A stretch of 64,000 nt of DNA from positions 4,293,194 through 4,357,193 of the forward strand of contig CM055113.1 in NCBI GenBank assembly GCA_029204225.1, read 5' to 3'. The position numbers were made by a program, and so were the translations under genes. Shown piece by piece: positions 32,852 to 46,126 of the stretch. The notes under the pieces were generated by a model that did no database searches, had not been told where the DNA came from, and saw nothing but the letters and a program-made list of their open reading frames with translations. Source of the DNA: Diphasiastrum complanatum. Taxonomy: Eukaryota; Streptophyta; Lycopodiopsida; Lycopodiales; Lycopodiaceae. Within the stretch, counting starts at the first letter, position 1; the number at the start of each line of letters is the position of its first letter.

Positions 32852-34460
32852 TGTGACATCATCATAGCTATGCACTTTTATTTTTAATGCCAGGATCTGG
32901 ATTAATCTTAACTTTATTGCAAGCTTCGCTCTTGTTTGAGCTTACTTTCATTTAAACTTCCCCTTCGGGGTGTATATATCTTTTTCATCAATGTACTTAC
33001 TACTTTTTCCTATGAATAAATGTATCAATGTGTTTTTTTTTAAAATCAACTATGGTTTATTGGCCTTCCATTGCAAATACTATGTGTTAAGGTCGGTCAA
33101 TTGAGTTTTAAAAAACTCGTGAGCCATAAGCCAAAAAAAACTCATGAGCCATAAGCAAAAGCAAAAGCTATTTTGGGTTTGCATGAGCCATAAGAAGGAA
33201 GTGATGCGTGGTAAGTGTTCTGAGCCATGTGAAATTATTCTTCTCGGGAAATCATACTAATTTAGTTTGCAGCTTTCATTGTCGCTCCTCCCCGCACACA
33301 AATCTCTCCCGGACTGTTTGCTGGTGGCGAGTGAAGGTAGCAGGTGTCAATCTTATTGTTCGAAGGTATAAGTTTGTGTCCAGCTCATCGTCTGAAGGTA
33401 GCATGTGTCAAACTCATGTCCGAATGGAGACATCGATCCGGATGATGTTGTCGCTCTTACTTTCTCTTCTGGAATAGAATCAGACATAATTGCTCATTGT
33501 TTAATGAAGGCCTCACGAAGCAGAATCACAAGTGTGTCTAAGCAACGGCGATGTCTAAGAGAGAGCTCACGGTGTTCAAGAATCAAGAGAGAGATCACGA
33601 TCTTCGGGCATCAACAATGTTCAAGAGAGAGCTCACAAAGTTCTAGTTGTCGTTGAAAGGTTGATAGTCGTTGAGCTACATGCATAATAGTCACTAGCAT
33701 GTTGACCGGGCTAGAACGTTGAGATACAGGTCGATGGTCGTTGAGACAACATAACCACAAGCATATCACAAGTGCATCTGTGATCTGAGCTACAAATCAT
33801 AGGCAGATCACAAGCAGAATCAAATCACAATCAAAATGAATCACTGTTTAATGAAGGCCTCACTAGCGAAATCACAAGTGCATGTGAAAACCACAAGTCC
33901 ATATGAGCTACAGTCACAAACGATGATACTATTTCATGTCTTTTGTGAGTGCGAGCGAGCGAGAGAGAGAGAGAGCTCACGGTGACAGGTCTCTCGCGGT
34001 TTAATGAAGGCAAGATAGTCTGCAGAAACAAAAGCAGAATCACAGGCAGATCACAAACGGATCCTCGCTCTTCGTAGATACTCATTCCCTAGCATACACG
34101 TTATGAGTCTGTCTTTAGTAACAACAGACCTGTCCCGTTTTGGAGTCTGGAGGCACGGTCCTTCGAAGAAGAGAATAGGAAACTGATTGCTGTTAGCATC
34201 AGACCTCTCCCCACTATTGAAAAATTCTTGGAGACATGATCCTTCAAATAATGGCCATCGTGAGAAAGATAAACAGTAGTTTGAGATAGAATCTGGGAAG
34301 ATCCTTGTCACTGTTTACAAAGTGCTAAGAGATCAGTAGTCATCGTTGCTGCAATGTGCTAGAAGACAGATTCAACAAATTGTAGATTTTTATCAAGTAC
34401 GGGTTACAGGTAGCATCTCGCGTATTAGCACAAACTGAGTTCTCTACAAAGAGGCAGATT
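32852..34460. other. No recognisable gene
   Basis: Short open frames only. A phrase AATGAAGGCCTCAC recurs near 33502 and 33849, and AGAGAGCTCAC(A/G) recurs several times between 33560 and 33990, suggesting old low-order duplication. Confidence 0.4.
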
Positions 34461-35074
34461 GTTGAGATTTAGCAGCGGTCATAGAAACTACTAGTCCGGT
34501 CAGGGCAGAAGATCCTCCAGTGCAGAAGAACAGCTTTTTTCCACAGAAGGGCCAAGGGGTTGCATCGTGGCACATTATTGCAGCTCGACGAGGACGCTAA
34601 ACTCAATTGTGTCTTCAAGCCGCTCTGCTCTTGTTGAATTACTGTGAACGTAAATAAGAGACTCTTCCTGTTTTGGGTACAATGCATGAACTGATAATTC
34701 ACGTTTCTTGGATCCCAAGCGGCGCTGGGTATATTCTACTTGCATTGATTTTCATTTATCATAAAGGTGCTATCAGTGTCGTCGTCTAACTCCTGAAGCA
34801 CTGTATTATCTTTCTTGTGCATGACTTGACATAAGCAATAAAGCACAGCAAGAACAGTGATCATACAGCATGCCTTACTGAAAAGACACCAGAGGTAATC
34901 CTATTGCCAGATGTGCAAAAACAGTGCATCCATGTTCGTATAGCTTCTACTTATATCCTACTGATCATCAAAGATCTTTACATGTCATTGCCGATGACAG
35001 GTACCCTTCGCCAATTTCTCACATGGGTGTGACATTCAATATATAACGGCCTAACAGTTGAATTGCTACCAACA
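34461..35074 (-). repeat. Candidate 3' LTR of a decayed Copia element
   Basis: On minus, a purine tract (GTGGGAGAGATTG) precedes TGTTGGTAGCAATTCAAC at 35074, next to the RNase H remnant at 35085-35730. A TGTTGAGATT at 34461 could be the outer end. There is no second copy to confirm the limits. Confidence 0.45.
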
Positions 35075-35084
35075 ATCTCTCCCA

Positions 35085-35730
35085 CAATTCAACTTCATTC
35101 TACTAAGAAATTTTCTCTTACTCCCATCAGATCTCTGAAATACTGAAATTTTGCTTTACCTAAACTCTTGGTCATGAGATCCGCTATCATTTCTTTAGTA
35201 GCACAATACTTCAGCCTAAATTCTCCAGATTGTATCATATATCTAACATAGTGATATTGCAGACATTATATGTTTGCTTCTCTTCTGAAAGCAACCATTT
35301 TTACACAAGAAAATGCATCCCTGATTATCACTTTGTAAAACAGAACTATCTACTTTAATCTCTATTTCATTAATAATATTCTTGATCTACATGTGTTCCT
35401 TTGAAGCATGACAGAGAGCCATGTATTCAGCTTCAGTGGTGGATAGAGTCACGGATCTATGTTTGGTACTTGCCCAGCTGATTATTGCATTGGCCATGAT
35501 GAATGTATAACCTGATGTGGATGTCCTGTCATCCTCATTTCCTCCCCAGTCCGAAACTGCATAACCTGTAGATTATACCATGTGCAGCTATTCCTTGTAA
35601 ATATTTTAGGACTCTCTTTCCTGCATTCCAGTGTGCTATGCCTGGGTTATTCAAAAGCTGACTTAACTTCCCTACTGCCGTGCAAATATCCGGTCTGGTA
35701 CTGCATACAGGTCCATCACTGAACTCCAAA
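35085..35730 (-). pseudogene. Copia RNase H remnant
   Basis: Minus strand: CSTRPDICTAVGKLSQLLNN, GIAHWNAGKRVLKYLQGI, then in other frames SDWGGNEDDRTSTSGYTFIM, STTEAEYMALCHASKE and MADLMTKSLGKAKF. All are standard Copia RNase H landmarks in order. Several stops and shifts are present. No RT or integrase remains upstream. Confidence 0.82.
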
Positions 35731-36442
35731 AACTAGAAATTCTCAAAGTGTCTGTGAATGTGAATGTGGGCAAACTTGAGGGGTGGCAAGATAAACTGGG
35801 TTTGGATGTACACTGATTTTATTTATATGATTTTTTATTTTTGTGTATTCGTCTAACTTGAAGTCAATGTAGTGTGAAACGAGTTGGCAGTTATGTAATG
35901 CATGTGTCCAAAGGTAGAATGGGCAGCCCTAAGTAAGTAGGTTCTTGGCACATACAGATGTGCATTTTCTTGGCTGACACCTGTTGAGGTGTATATGTAC
36001 CCAAGGATGGAATGTATCAGGTACCTTTTGATTTCTGCATTTCGTGTCTTCTGTGTCGTACAGATATTTAGCTTGCCATGATGAATGCTCTCATTGTTTG
36101 ATTGCTGCGTGTCATAGTTTCGTTTACCTAGTATGTAATCGTTGATTCCGGTACATATAGAATTATGATCTTTCAAAGGTTATGGGCCCACATCACGAGG
36201 TAGTGTAATCATTTCTGAAAGCGATCTGTACCGTCGAAGGGATATGAAGGAGAAAGCGAGTGAGGTCAAAGCAGAACAAATTATAGTCTGCCTAAAGGTC
36301 GAGATGACAACCGAAATCAGTCCATTGAGCGATTCACGAGTCCTTGAGGAAGATGAAATTGATCCTCAAGGAGAGAGGGCTGTGGGGAGTAGTGGATGGG
36401 AGCGATGCTGTAGATCGTGATGAGGAAGGGGTTCGCATGGAT

Positions 36443-37560
36443 GCGGCTAGAAGTACATGGAGTTGTGCAAAATGCTTCTACATTCATAGGGATTGGAACG
36501 GCATGGATTTGCCCTAATCCTAGTATGAATGAGTGGTTACAAACTCTATCTTTTATGCATGTAGATATTGTGTTATACTGTTTTTTTAAGACACGATTAA
36601 GGTTTAAGATGAGTAAAATGATAAGATAGCTTGCGGACTCTTGGAAAACATGGATATGCTCAAGAAGTTACGAGAATCGTACATTACCTATTTGCTCTAT
36701 GACAAGTATAAGTATTGGTATGGCATGGATTTGCCCCACACTTCATGTACCAGTCCAAGCTACTTATTTGTTTGCGATATGCTACATATTTTATACAGCT
36801 TATTTTCAAATGCATTAAAATATGAAGACCAAAATCATTACACTGTTCAGCATGGCACTCGACCTGATACGGTAACGATATGGGTCGGCCTATCACTATA
36901 AGCAACTTTCAGTTCTGGAAGATTGGACTTTGAAATTTGTGAACCTGAAGAGAAGGTCTCCTAAAATTCTAAATTTCTAATAAAGAAATTGGTCTTTAAA
37001 ATCAAGTCAACAAAAATATTCATAAACATATCGAAAGGAAATACAAAGCTTATCAAAGAAGTAAGTGCATTCAATCATAAGACATGATGACGGATCATAA
37101 TGGGGACCTCCCCTTGAAAGGTTATTATATAGTATGCAAGACCAACTAGCCCTCAGCCAATTACATATACAAAGGATAGAAATGGTTTCATAGTTTTTTG
37201 AAATTTTTAAATCATTCGGATTGCAAAAGGATTAGAGCTTAGAGAATCCCATAATCTCAAAAAAAAGATTAGACTTTGGCAAAGATCATCAAGCATCGGA
37301 TTAAATCTTGTTTCCAAATACATGCAAAAGCATGGTCATCAAAATAAGAACATGCATGGTCATTGGACATGGATCCTCATGACATGCAAATACTTTTACA
37401 TCATTGGGAGATCATAACTTTCCAGAAATAGAAAAAAGCCATTTTTTTGCATAAGATCCTCACTGACAAAATTCGTGGAGAATTCGCTGAGTCTCAAAAT
37501 TACTTGTATGATTTCGTTGTCATATCTGCGAATTCTGATCAGACCAATTTTTGTACGGTA
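36443..37560 (+). repeat. Unclassified dispersed repeat X, copy 2
   Basis: Matches 29815-30972 closely, with small indels. It begins abruptly within GCTAGAAGTACATGG and ends at TTTTTGTACGGTA just before other sequence, then a Copia remnant. Open frames inside are not shared in frame with copy 1, so I do not call a gene. Confidence 0.72.
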
Positions 37561-37724
37561 AAATGTAATCCAACCACATCAAGATTTTTGTCAAATTTGT
37601 TCTCTAGGAAAACAAAGCCAGGAACCCTTGGATAGGTGGCCAGAGCGAAGGCACCACTTGACTTGGTACACAGAGATCTGTCTGGAACTATGGCAGTAGA
37701 CTCAATATCAAGATCAAGATATTT

Positions 37725-39000
37725 TGTCGCCTTCTCTCCCACAACAAAAATGGCCAGCATAAGAACACTCTTAGCATATGCTACAAAGTACAATCTAGAA
37801 TTTCACTAGATTGATGTCAAAGCGGCATTCCTATATGGGAACATTGACAAAGAAATTTATATGACAAATCCAGAAGGCTTTTTAGATGAAGCTCATCCAG
37901 AATTTGTATTTAGATTGACTAAATACATCTATGGATTGAAATAGGCTGCAAGAGCATGTCATAGTAGAATTGATGTTTATCTTAAGTCAATTGGAATGCA
38001 TGCTTTGCTATCTGATTGTAATATATAAACAATCAGAGATGGTGACAATTTTGTATTCATGACACTATTCGTTGATGATTCTTTGATGATAGGGAATTGC
38101 CTGAAATTGATTCAGAAAATAAAGACTCAAATATCTGATGAGTTTTACATTTCAGATCTTGGTGAAGGGCAGATATGTGTGGGACTACAGATAGACAGGG
38201 ACAGGTGCACAGGCACTCTCCACCTAACACATGAGAAATATGCGTTGAAGATTCTGAAGGATTAAAAAATGATAGAGTGCAAAGAAAAATGCACTCTTGA
38301 TGGAAGCAGGAGCAAGATTGACCAAGGATGACTGCCCGAAAGATGATCTAGAGAAGGCTGAAATGGCAACAACATATCAGAACCTTATTGGCAGCCTCGT
38401 GTACCTTGTGGTCTGCACAATATCTGACATCGATGTGGCTATGTACTCAGCCAATTTGGTAACAATCCTGGCAAGAAACATTGGAGAATGGCAAAGAGAG
38501 TCGTTCAATAAATTAAAGGTACAACAAGGTATGGCATAACCTTTAACAATAATTTTGATTTTGAGTTACTTGCTTATAGTGATGCCACTTGGGCAAGCAG
38601 CAGAGATGACAGTAATTCTGTCTCTGGTGGATGTTTTGTTCTATGTGGAGCAATAGTAAATTGGGTATGCAAGAAGAAGACCTTGGTTGCTCAATCCTCG
38701 TGTGAAGCAGAATATGTTGTTGCATCTTAAAATGCAAATGAGCTAGTGTGGCTTCTAATGCTATTGAACGAATTAGCTGAACCACAGGCTCAGCCACTAT
38801 AATGAATATGGACAGCCAAAGCGAATCCGCCTCACCGAGGATCTTGTTTTTAACTCCAAAAGCAAACCCACTGGAGTATCACCATATGAGAGATCTGATT
38901 CAGAAAAGGGAGTTGATGATCCAATATGCTAAATCATCTGACATGATGGCAGATACACTCACAAAGCCTCTAAACAAGACTCTGTTTGAGTAGCACAGGG
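37725..39000 (+). pseudogene. Copia RT and RNase H remnant
   Basis: FSPTTKMASIRTLLAYATKY, a DVKAAFLYGNIDKEIYMTNP segment, and FVDDSLMIGN in place of the YVDD box (about 38068-38098). RNase H follows with LLAYSDATWASSRDDSNSVS, SSCEAEYVVAS and, in another frame, ADTLTKPLNKTLFE. Stops are frequent (for example near 37824, 37942 and 38263). Integrase and gag are absent. The left edge lies near the end of repeat X copy 2. Confidence 0.85.
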
Positions 39001-39330
39001 TCTCAATGGGGATCAAATGAAGGTTTCCTTAGTTCAAGAGAGAGCTGATGGAAATGGTGAACTTCAAAAACCCTTTGGCTTTTTTGGCTTTTTCACACTT
39101 CGGCTTTTTTGGCTAGGTCAATTTGCAGTGCACACAATTTTGCCCATGTGTTGAATTTTTTGCATTTTTCATTTCCCATTTTTCGCATACGCCAATTTTG
39201 TAAGACAGACAATTTTGGGCACTTGTTGCACTTTTTGCATTTTCTGAGAAATGAAACCAGAGCGTGAATGGAAATGCAAATAACAGAATGCAAGGAAAGC
39301 AAAAGTGGACAATCACAATAACATATCACG

Positions 39331-39780
39331 CGGATTTCGATGTGAGCATCCGATGGATTTTTGAAAATTTTATAATCTATCAGAATTTGACACATCGGAA
39401 TCCAACATCTAGGCAAAAGCTCCAAATCCGGGAGTCCGGTGATCGGCAAATTGTGGCGACAAGCAGGTTTTAAAGTGCACGTCGGAACCAGTATGTCAGA
39501 ATCCGACATGACGACGTGGATATAGCATGGCATTATTTAAAAAGAAAAAAAATGATGCGTCATCTGACATGGACGTAAGATTTTGACGGACTTTGGATTT
39601 TGACGTCCACATTAGCAATCTAACATCCTGTCCATGGCACCTGAGTTCTGACATCCATGTCAATAATCTGACGTCCATGTCAACAATCTGGCATCCTATC
39701 CACGGCACCTGGGTTCTGACGTCCGACACGGACATCGGATTCCGACGTGTTTGCAGGATGTCGAAATCCAACGTTTGATT
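39331..39780. repeat. Array of degenerate palindromes (TCGGATTCCGA core), left block
   Basis: Examples are CACATCGGAATCCAACATC (39391-39409), GTCAGAATCCGACATGAC (39495-39512) and GACATCGGATTCCGACGTG (39731-39749), with many GACGTCC/TGACATCC words between. A second block is at 41198-41355. Confidence 0.6.
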
Positions 39781-40019
39781 CTTTTTTTCGAATTTGCGTT
39801 GTCCAGCGTCTTTCTCCTCACTTTGTTTTGTGCAGGTTGGATCGATTGAAGGCAAGTTTGGAACGATTATTGCGATTATTGGGATTCTTGAAGATCAGTT
39901 CATGCTTTTGATGCTTAGAGGTTAGTGCTTGATAATATTGAAAGCTTTTGGAGGCTTTTGAGTTCATGTTTTGCTTTTTTTTTAAAAGATAAAATTAGTT
40001 TTGTTTTTTTTTTGTGAAG

Positions 40020-41061
<1,042 letters not shown>

Positions 41062-41197
41062 GAGGAGGAAGAGGAGGTGTATGTGTTTTGTAGGCAACCA
41101 CTACAACACACGCCGCGATTTGCGACGTGGTTTGGGACATGAATTGCGAGCTTAATTTTTTTTTCATTCATCGCGGCCATCACAAAACACGTCGCAA

Positions 41198-41355
41198 CAG
41201 GGTCATCGGAATCCGACATCTATAAAACACATCAGAATCCGAAAATACCGGGTTTCCGGCATCCCGGACACTGCATTTGAAATTTGAACGCCGAATGTGA
41301 TGTGGACGTCAAAATCCAACATTCCACGTGGACGTCGGATTTGGATATACATTCC
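41198..41355. repeat. Array of degenerate palindromes, right block
   Basis: TCATCGGAATCCGACATC (41203-41220), CACATCAGAATCCGAAAAT (41228-41246) and GGACGTCGGATTTGGA (about 41331) repeat the words of the block at 39331-39780. Confidence 0.6.
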
Positions 41356-41359
41356 AGGT

Positions 41360-43760
41360 CCACAGTCCCATAATGTGAACAATATCACATTTGCCTAAGT
41401 TGACATTTGCAATGTTGGCCTAAGTTGCCATTTGCAAATGTTTAACAATTCTATAACATTGGCCTAAGATGGCATTTGCATAATCTTTCACACGTCGTTT
41501 AGGAAGAATAGAAATCCAGATCCGAATTCACAAGTATCTACATCTCTTGCCCAGCTTGCATGTTGATGTCCACTGTGAATGTTGAGCTTGTTGTTGTAGG
41601 AAAAAATCAACAGTTGCAATGTTAAAAAATAAACAACAAAAAATTTCTTCTAGCAGTAGATTTCAATATTTGACTTCTATTTCATGGTATTTCACAATGC
41701 TTTGAAAGTTAGGAGTTCTAGATCTAGTTCATAGAAGGCCTTGGTATTATTTTTATTGAAATCAAAATCAGAAACTTTAACTGCTCATAATGTCACATAA
41801 CTTTACAAGAAGAATGATTTCAACTTTAGAAGAGAAAAAATTAAGGCATTCACCTCAAGTGAACATTGGCATGTCTAGGCTAAATGAGGAGATGCAGTAT
41901 TTGATGTTCGAAGAATCCTAGTCCAAGAAATATAGTCCACAAATCTTTGCCCATATATAAAAATCTGCTGCAGCCATGAATGGAGACACTCACCTCTAAA
42001 CAGAAAGGGCCTTGAAACAAAGAACACATTTGCAAAAAGTTCGACAATAGTTGGAAATGTGCTTGTTTCTCCAAAGTTGTGGAAACAGAAACTTAAATTG
42101 CTCAGAACCTCAGAACTCCACATGACTTAAGGAGAAGATTCATTTACATTATTGGATTAGAGAGAGCATTCTTTTCATTGCTCTTTTCATTTTTTGTATT
42201 GTGGAGGGATAGTAGGAGAGGAGGAGACTATTGCTTCATGAGCTAGTATTGTGATCTTTTTTATGTAATGTGTGTGGGCACATGAATAAAGGTTATTGGC
42301 ATCTTGTTGATCATATGTAGAGCTCTTGTGAAATGCTTGAATAGAACCTTAAATATCTTGGTGATGTAGTAATGAAGATGTAGTGTGGCTCATTGCATTG
42401 TGTTGTCTTCAAGTAGAAATCAAGCTTGGTGCTTTTTCTTCTTGTTGACAAATTTTAACATGATAGTCCTACTTCATGGAGCAGTCAATATTGTTCAACG
42501 CAGCACATGACGTCTAGATCCATTCATGTTGCTGTGTATTTACTCGCATTGTCACACAATTTGCAGAAATACATGAGAATTACAAATAGGTATCTACGTG
42601 ATAGTCCAGCTATCAAGTCAAACTTTTGAGGGAGTCATGCCAGTCAAACTATTGAGAGAGTCTCAACAATCAAACCATCGAGTTGAAGTTTCGACTCCAA
42701 CTCGAATCGACAAATTATTTACTGTCGACTCTCTAACTCAAATCAACAAAATTGTCGACTGTTTCGACTCCAGCTCAAATCGACAAAAAATTGTCAACTT
42801 TCTAAAGAGAATGATACCACTAAATAAAGAGATAGCAAGCGTAAAGCTACCATATTATCTTCTTGTCATTGTAGCAATTGTAAATCAAATTAGCTTTTGG
42901 GCATGTAGTTATCATTGCTATTGTATTTTGTTCATCGTAATTTCCTGCTAATTTGTACATGCTACCTTTTGTATTCAATCTAATGTCTTATTGCATTCAG
43001 AATAATGTCACCGATAAATGTATGTTTTTCTAATTCATCTTGTTATGTAATACTACTCTCGTATTGATTCGTCTAAATTATCTATTGTTTCCGCTTCTGC
43101 ACATTCAATTATTTTGTGTATGCCTATGTAATCAATTGAATATATCCTTATGATCTCAAATTCTAGATCAAGTAGAGCTTAGAAGAATTTTGAGCTTGAA
43201 TTTGTTAAGCGTAGTGCATTGCCACTACAAGAGGCCGAGTGATCACGAAGGCCTTTTTGAGCGTTTCTTTGAAAGATAGGTTTTAAAATGAGTCGCGGGG
43301 GCAGCGGAATGCTCAAGCCTCGGGTCTGATGTTTGGCCTCGGTATATGCCTACCAAATTTGAACTTGTTTTTGAGTCATTTATAGAGAGGGATATAAAGA
43401 GGGCCTCGGAACATGCATCGAAATACTGAACCTAATTTGAGGAGTATACCGAGGTTGACATTGGTATAAGCCTAGCAGTTTTTAACTTGTTTTCGAGACA
43501 TTTATAGAGAGGGTCCAGGTGGCCAGAGGCATTTAGGACACTCTGCTAACCGAGGGAGAAACGTATTGAATTCCATTTCATATCAACATTAGTTGCCATA
43601 TGCACAAGTAAATATATATATTTATCTATCACAAAAAAATGATGATCACAAATTGTGTACTCACATGCATCGACTTCTTGTTCGATGTCAAGTAGTCAAC
43701 TAACAAAGTGTAATTGCATCTGTGAGCATATGATTAATATAACAATGAATTGAAATACAA
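41360..43760. other. No gene; one LTR scrap and short direct repeats
   Basis: About 42510-42600 resembles the Copia family 2 LTR (CCATTCATGTTGC, then TTACTCGCATTGTC against TTACTCACTTTATC at 11489). At 42640-42800 a unit around CAAATCGACAAA and TTGTCGACT recurs three times. At 43360-43515 AACTTGTTTTYGAG plus CATTTATAGAGAGGG occurs twice. Confidence 0.45.
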
Positions 43761-43769
43761 CGTACTGTC

Positions 43770-45240
43770 TCACTTATTAATTTGGTAGTTCATCGTTATC
43801 ATTTGCCTCATTATCATGTGACAAATCTGCCAACCAAATGAGTCTATCTCTAATTCTACCCAAATATCTCCTATAGCTTCATCATTAATAAGCTGATCTT
43901 CAAAAGTTAATGACAATGGTGACGACGAGTGAGATCGAGAAGGTGTGTCATGTGTCGTCAAACCATCCGATGATGATGCATCACACTCAATGTCATCATT
44001 AGCTTGTGAAGCTTGCACATGATCATCCTCCAAAAATGTGTCATCAAATCCTCATCACAATCTTGTTCATGAGGTGCAGTTGGCAGCACCATGTCCTTCA
44101 CGACCTCTCTATCTTCAAAATTATTTTACTTCGAGGGGTGACTTGAATCACATACCACCATCTGGGATCTAAACGATCATGGTGAAAGACGGCCTATAAT
44201 TGATCGATGTTACCATAAATGTTGACTTATAGTTAGTTTCCATACCTATGTTACAGTTTCTTGGTTATTACTATACACAATATACATTTTTTGTAGTACA
44301 TTGAAAATCGATTGATTGACAACAAAAGAGCATAGATATCTTGAAGACATAGAAGAAATGTACCTGCTCACATTGTTGAGAAAAAACAAATGTATCGCTT
44401 TGATCTGTCCAAAGCTTGGTAGAGTGGATGGCAAAATAACCACTCTCATTTTTCCTGATAGTTGAATTGAGACCATTGCAAATAACTTTGAACCATTTGA
44501 AATCAAATATGAAAAAAACTGAATTGCCTAAATCCAACTTCGAGGATGTCATTGATTGTCCCACAATAATCAAGTTGAGAAGAGAGTAAATTGGTGTCCG
44601 CCATGCTTGTTCGACTCTCTTGGGTAAATTTTGCCATGACTCCACAATCGTACATGTTTCTATTTTTGTCAATGCGCTCTATACAAAAGTGTCATCCCCA
44701 AAGTGCATTGTATTTTTTGTACTGAACGAAATGGAACCAAATGTGTTAGGGATACAACAAACATGTACAAAATTGCACGTACAATTGTTTTAAATGACAT
44801 GTTATTGTTGATCATCATTGCTTGCATGTAAATTGCACCCCCTTGCATATTCCCGCTCTCTCCCTGTTACTTCCTAGTTGTTTGCCGAGGCTTCTCTAAG
44901 GGCCTCACACAACCAATCAAGCATCATGTCCTTGGGTAGAAGGGCAAGGTCAGGTGGATATGATTGTCTTCTATGCCCTCTCCTGAAAATGGCTCGAGTG
45001 GTTTGTCTACAAGCCTTGGCCTCTTCGTATAGCGAAATCCACTTTTGCATTTCCTCGCTATTAAGAATGCAAAACTCATTTACCATCTCCCTAAAGGACT
45101 CACTCATTCTCATAATCGCTCCTTTTCCTTGAGGAACCTCCACAACAACACACTCATCATCCTTCTTATCCCAAAGATTACGAATAGAAGGATCGCTATG
45201 AGCAAGGAACTCTGTGATGTAAACCATGGACTCTTGCACT
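43770..45240 (-). pseudogene. CACTA/En-Spm-type transposase C-terminal remnant (DUF4216-like)
   Basis: Minus strand: LWDKKDDECVVVEVPQGKG, then MSESFREMVNEFCILNSEEM and ISLYEEAKACR (45240-44878) resemble the segment before the C-terminal domain of plant CACTA transposases. At 44672-44246, FFIFDFKWFKVICNG, KNESGYFAIHSTKLW and DTFVFSQQCEQVHF match the DUF4216 pattern (a KWF/W site, a G-[FY] strand, then SDPFVxASQxxQVFY in active relatives). RWWYVIQVTPRS and an acidic, Ser-rich tail follow (44190-43770). Stops and gaps separate the pieces; some may be introns. Catalytic N-terminal parts were not found. Confidence 0.6.
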
Positions 45241-46126
45241 AGCCATGCTTCCCTCAGGCCTTGCTCTTTGTCTTACAAAGCCATTCAATGTTTTCATGAA
45301 TCATTCTAAGAAAAACATCCAACGACTATGGACAATGCCTAAATTAAAAAATATATATCAATGTTAGTGAGAGAACATGGGAATTACCACAATAACAATA
45401 GTCTAGGATGGACTAAGAATATGCAATTGATGCAAGTATATGATGTACCTACAATGGCCACCTCATCTACCAATGCATTTGAATGGTGTGAATGGATGTG
45501 GCGAAGTGCTTCTCGATCAAACACATTGCCTCGATGGAGCTTTGTCTTGCTGCGTCAATGGATGCCAGTCGTATCTCCTTGGATGAAATGTATCTTCATA
45601 AATAAGAGAAACAACAATGTGACATATGTGTTAGCAAGATCATCACCTTGAATCACCCCACAAGAAAAAATGATGTGAGTCGTATGCGCATTCACCGTAC
45701 CTCACCAAACCACTGATTTTATAGATTGCACTCCTTAGCGCCTCTATCAAGAACACTCACAACACCAAGGGAAGCACAAATTGCATGCACAAATACAATT
45801 TGGTCATTGAGATACATATATGTGCAATTAGATCATCATGAAATCACAGAACATGGTATAAAATGTAATCCACAATGTTGAGGTAGAAGCAACGTCGAAA
45901 AACATGCCATGCCAACCTATAAAAATTTATGCCATTCATGAGACTTGAGTCCACTTAGCTTCTTGTCCCTTGTGAAGGCACCCTTTAGGCATCGCATGTG
46001 TCCTGTTGAAGTTCGAAATGAGGCTATTGCCTTCTTTACAATCGTCTCTTCTCTCCTCGAAAAGATCCATGGGGCCTTTGGTAGGACAGTGGAAGTCCCC
46101 ACCGTTTGTAGCCATAGATCAACCAT

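Noticed and set aside
36417-36901. ORFs in repeat X copy 2 as genes
   Set aside because: The corresponding frames in copies 1 and 3 are interrupted or shifted, so there is no sign of protein-level conservation.
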